Shown here piece by piece: positions 35,440-43,947 of a DNA stretch of 64,000 nucleotides; position 1 is the first letter of the stretch, and every line of letters starts with the position of its first letter. The DNA is from Streptomyces aureoverticillatus (GTDB lineage: Bacteria > Actinomycetota > Actinomycetes > Streptomycetales > Streptomycetaceae): positions 1 to 64,000 of the forward strand of contig NZ_BMSY01000006.1 of the NCBI RefSeq assembly GCF_014649395.1, in the 5' to 3' direction. Made by a program: the position numbers and the translations under genes. The notes beneath the pieces are model-generated. The model was not told the origin of the DNA. It worked only from the letters and a program-made list of their open reading frames with translations, and searched no databases.

Positions 35440-37151
35440 GACAGGGCCTCCTCGGAGGCGCGTGCCGCCCAGGTGGCGAACCGCTCGCCGTCCTCGCGCT
35501 CCGCCTGGAACCGCTTGAGCACGCGCTCCACGTAGTCCGGCAGCTCGGCGGAGGTGACCTTCAGGCCGCGCACCTTGCGGCCGAACCCGGCCTCCAGGCC
35601 GAGCGCGCCGCCCAGGTGCACCTGGAAGCCCTCGACCTGGTTGCCGTGCTCGTCCAGGACGAGCTGGCCCTTGAGGCCGATGTCGGCGACCTGGATGCGG
35701 GCGCAGGCGTTCGGGCAGCCGTTGATGTTGATGGTGATGGGCTCGTCGAAGTCCGGGATGCGGCGCTCCAGTTCGTCGATGAGGGAGGCGCCGCGCGCCT
35801 TGGTCTCGACGATCGCGAGCTTGCAGAACTCGATGCCGGTGCAGGCCATCGTGCCGCGCCGGAAGGGCGACGGACGCACCGTCAGATCCAGTGCCTCCAG
35901 GCCCTCGACGAGGGACTCGACCTGGTCCTCCGTGACATCGAGCACGATCATCTTCTGCTCGACGGTGGTCCGCAGCCGGCCGGAGCCGTGGGCGGCGGCC
36001 AGGTCGGCGATCTTCGTCAGTACGGTGCCGTCGACACGGCCGACGCGCGGCGCGAACCCGACGTAGAACCGGCCGTCCTGCTGCCGGTGCACGCCGACGT
36101 GGTCGCGCCAGCGCTGGACCGGCTGGTCGGGGGCGGGGCCGTCGGCCAGCTTGCGCAGCAGGTACTCGTCCTCGAGGACCTGGCGGAACTTCTCCACGCC
36201 CCAGTCGGCGACCAGGAACTTGAGCCTCGCGCGGGTGCGCAGGCGGCGGTAGCCGTAGTCGCGGAAGATCGAGATGACGCCCTCGTAGACGTCCGCCACG
36301 TCCTCCAGGGGCACCCAGGCCCCGAGCCGCTGCCCGATCTTCGGGTTGGTGGACAGGCCGCCGCCGACCCACAGGTCGAAGCCGGGCCCGAGCTCGGGGT
36401 GGACGACGCCGACGAACGCGACGTCGTTGATCTCGTGCGCCACGTCCAGGAGCGGCGAGCCGGAGATCGCGGACTTGAACTTGCGGGGCAGGTTCGAGAA
36501 GGCCGGGTTGCCGACGATGCGGCGCTGGATCTCGTCCACGGCGGGCGTGCCGTCGATGATCTCGTCCTCGGAGATCCCGGCGACGGGCGAGCCGAGGATG
36601 ACGCGCGGGGTGTCGCCGCAGGCCTCGGTGGTGGACAGGCCCACGCCCTCCAGGCGGCGCCAGATCTCCGGCATGTCCTCGATGCGGATCCAGTGGTACT
36701 GGATGTTCTGCCGGTCGGTGATGTCGGCGGTGCCGCGGGCGAACTCCTGCGAGATCTCGCCGATCACGCGGAGCTGGTCGGTGGTGAGGCGGCCGCCGTC
36801 GACGCGCACCCGCAGCATGAAGTACTCGTCGTCCAGCTCCTCCGGCTCCAGGATCGCGGTCTTGCCGCCGTCGATCCCGGGCTTGCGCTGGGTGTACAGG
36901 CCCCACCAGCGCATCCGCCCCCTCAGGTCATTGGGGTCGATGGAGTCGAAGCCGCGCTTGGAGTAGATCGTCTCAATACGTGTCCGCACATTGAGACCGT
37001 CGTCGTCCTTCTTGAACTGTTCGTTGCCGTTCAGCGGGGTGAAGTGGCCGACGGCCCACTGGCCCTCGCCGCGGTGGCGGCCCGTCTTGCGCCGGGGCGC
37101 GCGGGGGGCGGCGGTCGCGGGGTCCGCGGCGTCTTTGGGGGTGGCAGCCAT
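35436..37151 (-). CDS. sir: Ferredoxin-type sulfite reductase
   Basis: A 571-residue siroheme enzyme that reduces sulfite to sulfide with six electrons. Nitrite/sulfite reductase repeats are seen. The [4Fe-4S]-siroheme ligands are in MACTGIEFCKLA (C-x5-C) and INGCPNACARIQ (C-x3-C). Neighbouring cysH and the sirohydrochlorin chelatase support sulfite rather than nitrite as substrate. The N-terminal 30 residues are basic and variable. It is the first large gene of the sulfur unit, 147 bp after a leader peptide. Confidence 0.93.
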   Translation of the reverse strand: MAATPKDAADPATAAPRAPRRKTGRHRGEGQWAVGHFTPLNGNEQFKKDDDGLNVRTRIETIYSKRGFDSIDPNDLRGRMRWWGLYTQRKPGIDGGKTAILEPEELDDEYFMLRVRVDGGRLTTDQLRVIGEISQEFARGTADITDRQNIQYHWIRIEDMPEIWRRLEGVGLSTTEACGDTPRVILGSPVAGISEDEIIDGTPAVDEIQRRIVGNPAFSNLPRKFKSAISGSPLLDVAHEINDVAFVGVVHPELGPGFDLWVGGGLSTNPKIGQRLGAWVPLEDVADVYEGVISIFRDYGYRRLRTRARLKFLVADWGVEKFRQVLEDEYLLRKLADGPAPDQPVQRWRDHVGVHRQQDGRFYVGFAPRVGRVDGTVLTKIADLAAAHGSGRLRTTVEQKMIVLDVTEDQVESLVEGLEALDLTVRPSPFRRGTMACTGIEFCKLAIVETKARGASLIDELERRIPDFDEPITININGCPNACARIQVADIGLKGQLVLDEHGNQVEGFQVHLGGALGLEAGFGRKVRGLKVTSAELPDYVERVLKRFQAEREDGERFATWAARASEEALS

Positions 37152-37298
37152 GGGTGTACGTCCTTCAACAGCGGGCTGAGAGCGGCTCTGACCTGCACAC
37201 TTCGCGCAGAGGGCGCGGCGGTGCGCGGGGGCTGGGTCAGGTGGGGCCGGATCTGAGAGAGAGCGGCGAGTGCGGCGGTGCTGGGTCTGCTGGGTCTC

Positions 37299-37382
37299 TC
37301 AGCTCGCCGGACACATGGCGCTGGACATGCGGCCGAGGTCGACGTGACGTCGACTCACCAAGGCGATTCCGGCGCGGGACAT
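37299..37382 (-). CDS. Cysteine-containing leader peptide of the sulfite reductase operon
   Basis: A 27-residue ORF starting MSRAGIALVSRRHVDL and ending with a Cys three residues before the last. It closely matches the short 'putative leader peptide' proteins (core SRRHVDLGRM) annotated upstream of sulfur genes in Streptomyces. It ends 147 bp before the sulfite reductase start. Cys supply could alter ribosome movement on the leader and so expression of the operon, as shown for other actinobacterial Cys-rich upstream ORFs; here that is inference. Confidence 0.8.
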   Translation of the reverse strand: MSRAGIALVSRRHVDLGRMSSAMCPAS

Positions 37383-37397
37383 GACGGAAGCGTGGCA

Positions 37398-37413
37398 TGC
37401 GCCTTTCGGCGCA
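37398..37413 (-). promoter_or_regulatory. GAAA-loop hairpin upstream of the leader peptide
   Basis: TGCGCC-GAAA-GGCGCA on the minus strand, a perfect 6-bp stem with a stable tetraloop, 15 bp before the leader ATG. It may shape the 5' UTR or act as a protein site. Confidence 0.35.
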
Positions 37414-37527
37414 GTCCACCTCTGTCCGCATTCTGGACGTACTCGTCCCACAACCTGGACGCGGCCTCCCGGCCTGCCCCCTATGGGGGCTACGCCCCCT
37501 CTCCCCCCTCATCGGGCCTCCGGCCCT

Positions 37528-37600
37528 CGTCCTCAAACGCCGGACGGGCTGATATCGCGCCGCCGCGGGCGGGAAAGAGCCCGTCCGGCGTTTGAGGACG
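37528..37600. repeat. Family A inverted repeat, perfect 23-nt arms
   Basis: 37528-37550 and 37578-37600 are exact inverse copies (CCTCAAACGCCGGACGGGCT core) with a 27-nt loop, between the sulfur unit and the next minus-strand gene end. With the leader region it accounts for the roughly 500 bp between sir and the acetyltransferase gene. Confidence 0.85.
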
Positions 37601-37647
37601 AGCGCGGAGCGCGATCGGGGCGGCCAGGGCCGCGGCCACTGCCGCGG

Positions 37648-38217
37648 TCAGGGGCGGTCGGGGGTCGGCCACGGGCCGGGGGTGGGGTGCTGCTGCTCCT
37701 GCGTGACCTTCGTGTCGAAGAGTTTGAAGCCGCGCCGCAGATAGTTGTCCATGGCGTGCTCGCCGTCGAGGCTGCACGTGTGCAGCCACACCCGCTTCGT
37801 CGGCGCGCGCCCGGGCCACCGGTCCGCCAGGTCCCACGCGCGGGCCGTGCCGTAGGAGAGGAGGTGGCCGCCGATGCGTCGGCCCCGGAACGCCGGGATG
37901 AGGCCGAAGTAGATGATCTCGACGACGCCGTCGTCCTGCGGGTCCAGCTCCACGTACCCCGCGGGCGTACCCCTGTCGTACGCGACCCAGGTCTCCACGC
38001 CCGGCCGGGACAGCTGCTCCTGCCACTGCTCGTAGGAGAGGGACAGCCGGTCCACCCACTTGATGTCGCCGCCGACGGCGGAGTAGAGGAACCGGCTGAA
38101 CTCGGGCGAGGGCACCTCGGCCCGCACGATGCGTACGTCGCCCTCCGGCGCGGCGGCCGGCCGCAGATCGGCGGGCGAGGTCTGTTCCAGGGACCAGGTG
38201 GTGACGGTGATGCTCAT
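37648..38217 (-). CDS. GNAT family N-acetyltransferase
   Basis: A 189-residue acetyltransferase. Central strand GVVEIIYFGLIPAFRGRRIG followed by GHLLSYGTARAWDL contains the acetyl-CoA loop R-G-x-x-I-G-G. HTCSLDGEHAMDNYLRRGFKLFD is the usual C-terminal strand-helix. The substrate is unknown. ATG 38217 is six bases after a -10-like TACGGT, consistent with a leaderless mRNA. Confidence 0.88.
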   Translation of the reverse strand: MSITVTTWSLEQTSPADLRPAAAPEGDVRIVRAEVPSPEFSRFLYSAVGGDIKWVDRLSLSYEQWQEQLSRPGVETWVAYDRGTPAGYVELDPQDDGVVEIIYFGLIPAFRGRRIGGHLLSYGTARAWDLADRWPGRAPTKRVWLHTCSLDGEHAMDNYLRRGFKLFDTKVTQEQQHPTPGPWPTPDRP

Positions 38218-38223
38218 GGGGGG

Positions 38224-38229
38224 ACCGTA
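38224..38229 (-). promoter_or_regulatory. -10 element, leaderless GNAT gene
   Basis: TACGGT on the minus strand, six bases before ATG 38217; no ribosome-binding site. Confidence 0.45.
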
Positions 38230-38280
38230 CCGGCCCGGCGTATGACTCGTGTCAGTCGGTCCAGCGCCCCGGACCGGAGG

Positions 38281-39597
38281 TCAAGGCTCCGCGGCCGCCC
38301 GCGCCCGCAGCACCGCGGGCGCGAGGGAGTGCGGAAGCAGCCGGGACCGGTCGTCCGGCAGGACGAGCTCGACGTCGGCGTCCTCCTGGAAGCGGTACGG
38401 GCGGTGGGCGAGCAGCCCGCCCAGATACCGGCGGACCCGGGACAGCTCGGCACGGACGGTCACCGTGCGCGCCGGGTCGCCGAACAGATCGGCGGCGAGC
38501 CCCGCGGCGGTGCGCCCCGCCCGGTGCACGGCGAGCAGATACAGCAACTCGGCGTGCCGTGGCGACAGTTCATGCGTCCAGCACCCCGCGCTGCCGGTGA
38601 CGGTGATCGTCCACCGGTGCGGAGCGGCGACGTCCACCACGACCCGGGTCGCGACCCCCGCCGCCGCCTCGTCCCGCTCGTCCGCCCCGCCCGCGCCGCC
38701 GTCGAGCCGCAGCAGCCAGCCGCCGGCCAGCGGCGCCACCGTGCACATGCCGAGCGCCGGCACCCAGGCGCGCCCGTCGGCGAGGGACTTGGGCAGCGTG
38801 AGCCGGTCCACCGGCGGCATGCCGGTGACCGCCGCCGTCCAGCCGTGGGTGTCCACCGCGACGGCACGCCCGCCGAGCCGGGCGAGCACCGGCGCGGCCA
38901 CCGACCGCAGCCGGTCCAGGGCCGTCACGTGCTCCTCGCGCAGCTTCGCCTCGGCGAGCTTGGCGACCGAGCCGACGAGGGCGAGCGTCGCGGGGTGCAT
39001 GGTGTCCAGCGGGCCGCTGATGTCCACCACGCCGAGCAGCCGCCCGTCCCGCGGGTCGGTGATCGGCGCGCCCGTGCACGTCCAGTGGTGGTGGGTGCGC
39101 ACGAAGTGCTCGGCGGAGAAGACCTGCACGGGCCGCCGGGCCACCAGCGGCGTACCGATGCCGTTGGTGCCGACGATGCTCTCGCGCCAGTCGGCGCCGA
39201 TCTCGAAGCCGTGCCCGTCGGCCATCCTCAGGACCGACTTGTTGCCCTCGCGCCACAGCAGCCGCCCCTCGGCGTCCGCGACGACCATGATGTGCTGCGC
39301 GACGTCCGCGACCGAGAGCAGCCCCTCGCGCAGCACGGGAAGGACGTGCCGCAGCGGCGACCGCTGCCGGCGCCGCTCTATCTCGTCGGTGCTCAGCACG
39401 CCCGAGCGGAAGTCGTGCTCGGGGTCGACGCCGCTCGCCAGCATCCGGTCCCAGGACGCGCCGATCACCGGCCGGGGCCCGACCCGGGGGCGCTGTCCGG
39501 CGATCCGTGCGTCCCGCACCTCCCGCAGCAGCCGCGCCGCCTGCGCGGCGTTCACGGCCGTGAGCCGTTCGAGGTCGAACGTCGCGTGCGTGTTCAT
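38281..39597 (-). CDS. GAF-domain transcriptional regulator
   Basis: A 438-residue cytosolic protein. The N-terminus (RPVIGASWDRMLASGVDPE) and the GAF sensor (residues about 90-220, with GTNGIGTPL and HHHWTCTGAPITDPRDGRLL) match AcoR-like activators of ketone/alcohol catabolism, but the AAA+ domain of those is absent. The C-terminal 100 residues (ELSPRHAELLYLLAVHRAG ... VRAELSRVRRYLGG) look like a winged helix. ATG 39597 has GGAGGAA eight bases upstream; ATG 39652 is possible. Targets are unknown; the neighbour is an acyl-CoA dehydrogenase. Confidence 0.85.
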   Translation of the reverse strand: MNTHATFDLERLTAVNAAQAARLLREVRDARIAGQRPRVGPRPVIGASWDRMLASGVDPEHDFRSGVLSTDEIERRRQRSPLRHVLPVLREGLLSVADVAQHIMVVADAEGRLLWREGNKSVLRMADGHGFEIGADWRESIVGTNGIGTPLVARRPVQVFSAEHFVRTHHHWTCTGAPITDPRDGRLLGVVDISGPLDTMHPATLALVGSVAKLAEAKLREEHVTALDRLRSVAAPVLARLGGRAVAVDTHGWTAAVTGMPPVDRLTLPKSLADGRAWVPALGMCTVAPLAGGWLLRLDGGAGGADERDEAAAGVATRVVVDVAAPHRWTITVTGSAGCWTHELSPRHAELLYLLAVHRAGRTAAGLAADLFGDPARTVTVRAELSRVRRYLGGLLAHRPYRFQEDADVELVLPDDRSRLLPHSLAPAVLRARAAAEP

Positions 39598-39726
39598 CAC
39601 CGGTTCCTCCCGCTCCCCGAGCCCGCCGACAGAGGGGGACACGTCATCCATCGTGCCCTTCCGGGCACGCGGAAGGACATGCTTCACCCAGGTCGTGCAA
39701 GACCGGACCACGACCAGCGTCCAAGC

Positions 39727-39742
39727 TTGCAACCCTCTGCAA
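39727..39742. promoter_or_regulatory. TTGCA...TGCAA inverted repeat upstream of the GAF regulator
   Basis: Five-base inverse arms with a 6-nt spacer inside the 353-bp gap between the regulator gene and aidB-like gene end. Possibly a self-regulatory site; weak evidence. Apart from this and the hairpin at 39825, I see nothing else in the gap. Confidence 0.3.
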
Positions 39743-39824
39743 CTCTGGCGAACAGTCGTGCGGTGTTTGAAACTTGGCCGTGCGCCGCCCCGAGCGGCGT
39801 CCGTCCCGACGGGGCCTGAAAACC

Positions 39825-39858
39825 GGGGGTGGTGCCGTGTCGGCGCAGCACCACCCCC
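39825..39858 (-). terminator. Strong hairpin after the aidB-like gene
   Basis: An 11-bp perfect stem (39825-39835 with 39848-39858) and a 12-nt loop, 92 bp downstream of the aidB-like stop on the minus strand. Confidence 0.5.
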
Positions 39859-39950
39859 GTGACAGCGCCCGTCGGGCGTGAACCTCCCCGCAGGACCTGT
39901 GCGCGCCCGGCCGTTCCACCGGCCGGGCGCGTCCGCGTGCGGACCGGCGC

Positions 39951-41585
39951 TCAGAGCCGTACGGCCGCCCGCTCCACCACGGCCCCCAGGTCCAGGGTGT
40001 GCGGCAGGGTGCCGAACGCCCCGCCCCAGTCCCCGCCGAGCCGCGAGGCGCAGAACGCGTCGGCCACCTCCGGCGGCGCGTACCGCACGAGCAGCGAGCC
40101 CTGGAGGACCAGCGCCATCCGCTCCACCAGGCGCCGTGCCCGCGCCTCGATGCCGTCCAGGTCGGCGAGTTCGGTCAGCAGGTCCTTGACCGCGCCGTCC
40201 AGGCGGTGGTCGGCGCCGCGCGTCGAACCCACCTCCTCCAGGAAGGCGTTGAGCGCCCCCGGCTCGCGCTGCAACGCCCGCAGCACGTCCAGCGCCTGGA
40301 CGTTGCCCGACCCCTCCCAGATGGAGTTCAGCGGCGCCTCGCGAAGCAGCCGCGGCATCCCGGACTCCTCCACGTACCCGTTGCCGCCCAGGCACTCCAG
40401 CGCCTCGCCCACCAGCGGCGTGCACCGCTTGGTCACCCAGTACTTCGCGGCCGGCACCGCGAGCCGCAGGAACGCCTGCTCCCGCTCGCCCCCGTCGTCG
40501 TACGCCGCCGCGAGCCGCAGCGCGAGCGTCGTCGCCGCCTCCGACTCCAGGGCCAGATCGGCCAGTACGTTGCGCATCAGCGGCTTGTCGACGAGCTTCC
40601 CGCCGAACGCCTCGCGGTACGTGGCGTGGTGCACGGCCTGCGCGACGGCCTGCCGCATCAGCGCCGCGGAGCCGATGACGCAGTCGAGCCGGGTCGCCGC
40701 CACCATCTCGATGATGGTGCGCACCCCGCGCCCCTCGTCCCCGACCCGGCGCGCCCACGTCCCGTCGAATTCGACTTCACTGGACGCGTTCGACTTATTG
40801 CCGAGCTTGTCCTTCAGCCGCTGAATGGCGAAGACATTCCGCGAGCCGTCCTCCAGCACACGCGGCACCAGAAAACAGGTCAGTCCGGCCTCGGCCTGCG
40901 CGAGCACCAGAAAACCGTCGGACATCGGCGCGGAACAGAACCATTTGTGCCCGACGAGTTCGTACGTCCCGTCCTCGGCGAGCGGCCGAGCCCGCGTCGT
41001 ATTCGCGCGGACGTCGCTGCCGCCCTGCTTCTCCGTCATGCCCATTCCGAAGAGAACGCCCGCTTTCTCCGCGGCCGGCCGCAAGCCCTGGTCGTAGATC
41101 GTGGAGGTGAGCCGCGGCTCCCACTCGGCGGCGAGCGCCGGGTCGGCGCGCAGCGCGGGCACCGCCGCGTGCGTCATCGACACCGGGCAGCCGTGCCCGC
41201 CCTCGGTCTGTGTCCACACCAGGAAGCCCGCCGCGCGCCGCACATGCCCGCCCGGCCGGTTCCACGCCGAGGTCAGGCCCGCGCCGACGGCCTTGCCGAG
41301 CAGCCGGTGCCAGGACGGATGGAAGGTGACCTCGTCGACGCGGTTCCCATAGCGGTCATGTGTGTGCAGAACGGGTGGATTCTCGTTGGCGAGCACCCCC
41401 CACTCCTGCGCCTGGACGGACCCCGCGGTGCGGCCGAGGCCGGAGAGTTCGGCGCGGGCGTCCTCCAGGAGCGCCGGGTCGAGATGGCGTTCGACGGCCT
41501 CCACGAGGGCGCGGTCGCACGCGAAGACGTCATATCCCACCAGGGGCGGAGCCTGGTTGGTCACTGTGTGGGTGGTGGCTGCCAT
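39951..41585 (-). CDS. AidB-type acyl-CoA dehydrogenase
   Basis: A 544-residue flavoprotein, the length of E. coli AidB (about 540) and longer than ordinary acyl-CoA dehydrogenases. Seen: GMGMTEKQGGSDVRANTT (FAD-binding segment), CTPLVGEALECLGGNGYVEE and LREAPLNSIWEGSGNVQALD, the hallmark C-terminal motif with the catalytic Glu position. In E. coli AidB is induced by alkylation and binds DNA; here no ada gene is adjacent. ATG 41585 is six bases after a -10-like TACCGT that overlaps the -10 of the divergent gene. Confidence 0.88.
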   Translation of the reverse strand: MAATTHTVTNQAPPLVGYDVFACDRALVEAVERHLDPALLEDARAELSGLGRTAGSVQAQEWGVLANENPPVLHTHDRYGNRVDEVTFHPSWHRLLGKAVGAGLTSAWNRPGGHVRRAAGFLVWTQTEGGHGCPVSMTHAAVPALRADPALAAEWEPRLTSTIYDQGLRPAAEKAGVLFGMGMTEKQGGSDVRANTTRARPLAEDGTYELVGHKWFCSAPMSDGFLVLAQAEAGLTCFLVPRVLEDGSRNVFAIQRLKDKLGNKSNASSEVEFDGTWARRVGDEGRGVRTIIEMVAATRLDCVIGSAALMRQAVAQAVHHATYREAFGGKLVDKPLMRNVLADLALESEAATTLALRLAAAYDDGGEREQAFLRLAVPAAKYWVTKRCTPLVGEALECLGGNGYVEESGMPRLLREAPLNSIWEGSGNVQALDVLRALQREPGALNAFLEEVGSTRGADHRLDGAVKDLLTELADLDGIEARARRLVERMALVLQGSLLVRYAPPEVADAFCASRLGGDWGGAFGTLPHTLDLGAVVERAAVRL

Positions 41586-41590
41586 GCCGC

Positions 41591-41597
41591 TACGGTA
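41591..41597. promoter_or_regulatory. Overlapping symmetric -10 elements of a divergent leaderless promoter
   Basis: Plus strand TACGGT (41591-41596) sits six bases before GTG 41603. Minus strand TACCGT (41597-41592) sits six bases before ATG 41585. The two hexamers overlap in five bases, so both start codons are served by one near-symmetric element. Confidence 0.55.
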
Positions 41598-41602
41598 AGG
41601 AG

Positions 41603-42742
41603 GTGCACCAGGCAAAAGAAACACCCGGGCGGCCACACGGCCGCTGGAAACGGGCCCGCGCTCTTTACCGCAACGTCTCCAAGCGCAGGACTGCCTGGCT
41701 GCTGCTGAAGGACACCGTCAACTCCTGCATCGAGTACCGCGTCCTCGGACTCGCGGCGGAAGCGGCGTTCTTCACGCTGCTGTCCGTGCCGCCCCTGCTC
41801 CTGAGTCTCATCGGGCTGCTCGCGTACGTCGACCGGTGGACCGGCGCCGACACCATCACCAGCGTCGAGAACAACATCCTGGAGGCGTCCCGCACGATCC
41901 TGTCCGACAAGGGCGTCCGCGAGATCGCGCAGCCGATCCTCGAGGACGTCATGAAGGTCGGGCGGCCCGACGTCATCTCGATAGGGTTCCTTTTCGCCCT
42001 CTGGTCCGGCTCGCGCGCCGTGAACGTCTTCATCGACACGATCACCGTCATGTACGGCCTCGACGGCGCCCGCGGCATCGTCAAGACGCGGCTGCTCGCC
42101 TTCGGTCTGTTCCTCGTCGCCCTCGTCATCGGCTCCGTCGCGCTGCCGCTGATGGTGGCGGGGCCGGACGCGGTGGTGAAGCTCGTGCCGGGCTCCACGA
42201 CGGTGGTGCAGGTCCTGTACTGGCCCGTCGTCACCCTGCTGTCCGTCGTCTTCCTGACCACCCTGTACCACGTGTCAGTGCCGGTGCGGTCGCCCTGGGT
42301 GGAGGACATGCCCGGCGCGCTGATCGCCCTCGGCATGTGGGTGCTCGGCAGCTTCCTGCTGCGCATCTACCTCACCAGCACCGTCGAAGGCCCCACGATC
42401 TACGGCTCGTTGGCCGCGCCCGTCGCCGTGCTCCTGTGGATCGGCGTCTCCGCCTTCGCCGTCCTCGTCGGGGCCGCGGTCAACGCCGCCATAGACCGGG
42501 TGTGGCCGTCCCTCGCCACGGCTTCGGCCCGTGAGGCCAATGAGCGGATGCGGGAGGCCAAGGCCGCCGAGCTCATCGCCCGCGCCGCGGCCGCGCGCGC
42601 CGCGGAGGATCCCGACGACCCGGACATGCCCTCCGAGTTCCCCGAACGCTGGTCCCGCTTCCTGCCCCCCGACGACGTGTCGTCCCGCCTGCGGGCCCAC
42701 CACAACCATGCGAAGCGGCAGGGGGAGGGCGAGGGGGAGTAG
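41603..42742 (+). CDS. YihY/BrkB family membrane protein
   Basis: A 379-residue inner-membrane protein with about six helices, YihY-type: EYRVLGLAAEAAFFTLLSVP, SIGFLFALWSGSRAVNVFID and GSLAAPVAVLLWIGVSAFAV. The family function is unsettled (an old assignment to RNase BN is wrong). The C-terminal 80 residues are hydrophilic and charged. GTG 41603 is used because AAGGAGG overlaps it and cannot serve as a ribosome site, while TACGGT is correctly spaced for a leaderless start. Confidence 0.88.
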   Translation: MHQAKETPGRPHGRWKRARALYRNVSKRRTAWLLLKDTVNSCIEYRVLGLAAEAAFFTLLSVPPLLLSLIGLLAYVDRWTGADTITSVENNILEASRTILSDKGVREIAQPILEDVMKVGRPDVISIGFLFALWSGSRAVNVFIDTITVMYGLDGARGIVKTRLLAFGLFLVALVIGSVALPLMVAGPDAVVKLVPGSTTVVQVLYWPVVTLLSVVFLTTLYHVSVPVRSPWVEDMPGALIALGMWVLGSFLLRIYLTSTVEGPTIYGSLAAPVAVLLWIGVSAFAVLVGAAVNAAIDRVWPSLATASAREANERMREAKAAELIARAAAARAAEDPDDPDMPSEFPERWSRFLPPDDVSSRLRAHHNHAKRQGEGEGE

Positions 42743-42745
42743 GAA

Positions 42746-42764
42746 CTGGGGGCTCCGCCCCCAG
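42746..42764 (+). terminator. Hairpin directly after the yihY-like gene
   Basis: CTGGGGGC-TCC-GCCCCCAG starts 3 bp after the stop codon. An identical 19-bp hairpin occurs at 63885 after poxB. Confidence 0.55.
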
Positions 42765-42786
42765 ACCCCCGATCGGCCTGAACGGC

Positions 42787-42860
42787 CTCGTCCTCAAGCG
42801 CCGGACGGGCTGGAAAGGGCGGGTGGGTGGGGAATAGCCCGTCCGGCGTTTGAGGACGAG
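42787..42860. repeat. Family A inverted repeat, 25-nt arms
   Basis: 42787-42811 and 42836-42860 are inverse copies with one mismatch, between convergent genes. A second partial unit lies at 42902-42920. Confidence 0.8.
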
Positions 42861-42929
42861 CCGCGAAGCGGCGATGAAGGGGCGGGCGGGTGGGGGATAC
42901 AGCCCCTCCGGCGTTCGAGGAGCGGGGGT

Positions 42930-42950
42930 CCAGGGGGCGGAGCCCCCTGG
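42930..42950 (-). terminator. Hairpin directly after the NmrA-like gene
   Basis: CCAGGGGGC-GGA-GCCCCCTGG, 9-bp perfect stem, beginning 4 bp downstream of the minus-strand stop at 42955. Confidence 0.5.
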
Positions 42951-42954
42951 GGGG

Positions 42955-43866
42955 TCACCCCTTCCACGTGCCGGAGGCCACCGCTTCGCGGACGAAGTCC
43001 GTGAAGTCCCTGGGCGCCCGCCCGAGTACGTCCCGCACGCCGTCGGAAACGTGCGCGTTGCGCCCGTCGAGATTCGTCTCGAACAGCTCGATGAGGAATT
43101 CCACCTCCGCGCCGGGCACCCCGAATTCCGTCAGCGCCGCGCCGTATTCCCGCGCCGCCACCGGAACGTATCCGAATTCCCGCCCGGCCACGCCGGAAAT
43201 CTCGGCCACCGCGTCCCGGAAGGACAGCAGCCGCCCCCCGCTCACCTCCAGCATCCGCCCGGCGTACCGCTCACCACCGGCCAGCACGGCGAGCACCACA
43301 TCCGCGATGTCCCGCGCGTCGATGAACGGCTCGAGCACCTCCCCGCCGGGAAAGACGAGCTCGCCGCTCTCCCGCATCGCGTCCGCCAGCGGCCCCTCGC
43401 TGAAGTTCTGCGCGAACCAGCTCGCCCGCACCACCGTCCACCTGGCCGCCCCGGCCGCCTCCGCGAGCGCCGCCTCCGTCGGGTGTGCCTGGTCCTCGCC
43501 CCGAGCCGACAGGAGCACCAGGTGGCGTACCCCGAGCTCGACGGCCTGCCGGGTAAACGCGCCCACCGCCTCGGCGGCACCGGGCGCGCCGACGTCCGGC
43601 TGGTAGGCGAGGAACGCCGCGTCGGCACCCCGCAGCGCGTCCGCCCACGTCGACGGGTCGTACCAGTCGAACCGCACCGCCCCGGACCGCGAGGCGGCCC
43701 GCACCTCGTGACCGGCGGCGCGCGCGGCCTCCGCGACCCGGCTCCCGACCCGACCGGTCGCACCGGTCACCACCACCGTCATGGCCGCCGAAGTGCCCGG
43801 AGCGGCTTGCGTGTCCTGCGCGTTCTCCGGCGTGCTCTGCGTCGTGTTCTGCGTGTCGTTCGTCAT
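42955..43866 (-). CDS. NmrA-like NAD(P)-binding protein
   Basis: A 303-residue atypical short-chain dehydrogenase fold. MTVVVTGATGRVGSRVAEAA is the Rossmann dinucleotide motif, with DIADVVLAVLAGGERYAGRM later; the classical YxxxK pair is not seen, as in NmrA/QOR2-like proteins. It is likely a redox sensor or NADPH-dependent reductase. The first 30 residues (Thr/Gln/Asn-rich) are low complexity; the internal ATG at 43770-43782 just before the Rossmann fold could be the true start. Divergent from an AraC regulator that may control it. Confidence 0.85.
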   Translation of the reverse strand: MTNDTQNTTQSTPENAQDTQAAPGTSAAMTVVVTGATGRVGSRVAEAARAAGHEVRAASRSGAVRFDWYDPSTWADALRGADAAFLAYQPDVGAPGAAEAVGAFTRQAVELGVRHLVLLSARGEDQAHPTEAALAEAAGAARWTVVRASWFAQNFSEGPLADAMRESGELVFPGGEVLEPFIDARDIADVVLAVLAGGERYAGRMLEVSGGRLLSFRDAVAEISGVAGREFGYVPVAAREYGAALTEFGVPGAEVEFLIELFETNLDGRNAHVSDGVRDVLGRAPRDFTDFVREAVASGTWKG

Positions 43867-43935
43867 GCGTTCAGTCAACTGCCGCCCCCCGCACGGGAGC
43901 CATCCGCGAAGGGCTCACGCCCATACGCGTGCGTC

Positions 43936-43941
43936 TACGCT
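43936..43941 (+). promoter_or_regulatory. -10 element, leaderless AraC gene
   Basis: TACGCT lies six bases before ATG 43948; no ribosome-binding site. Confidence 0.45.
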
Positions 43942-43947
43942 GCCCCC

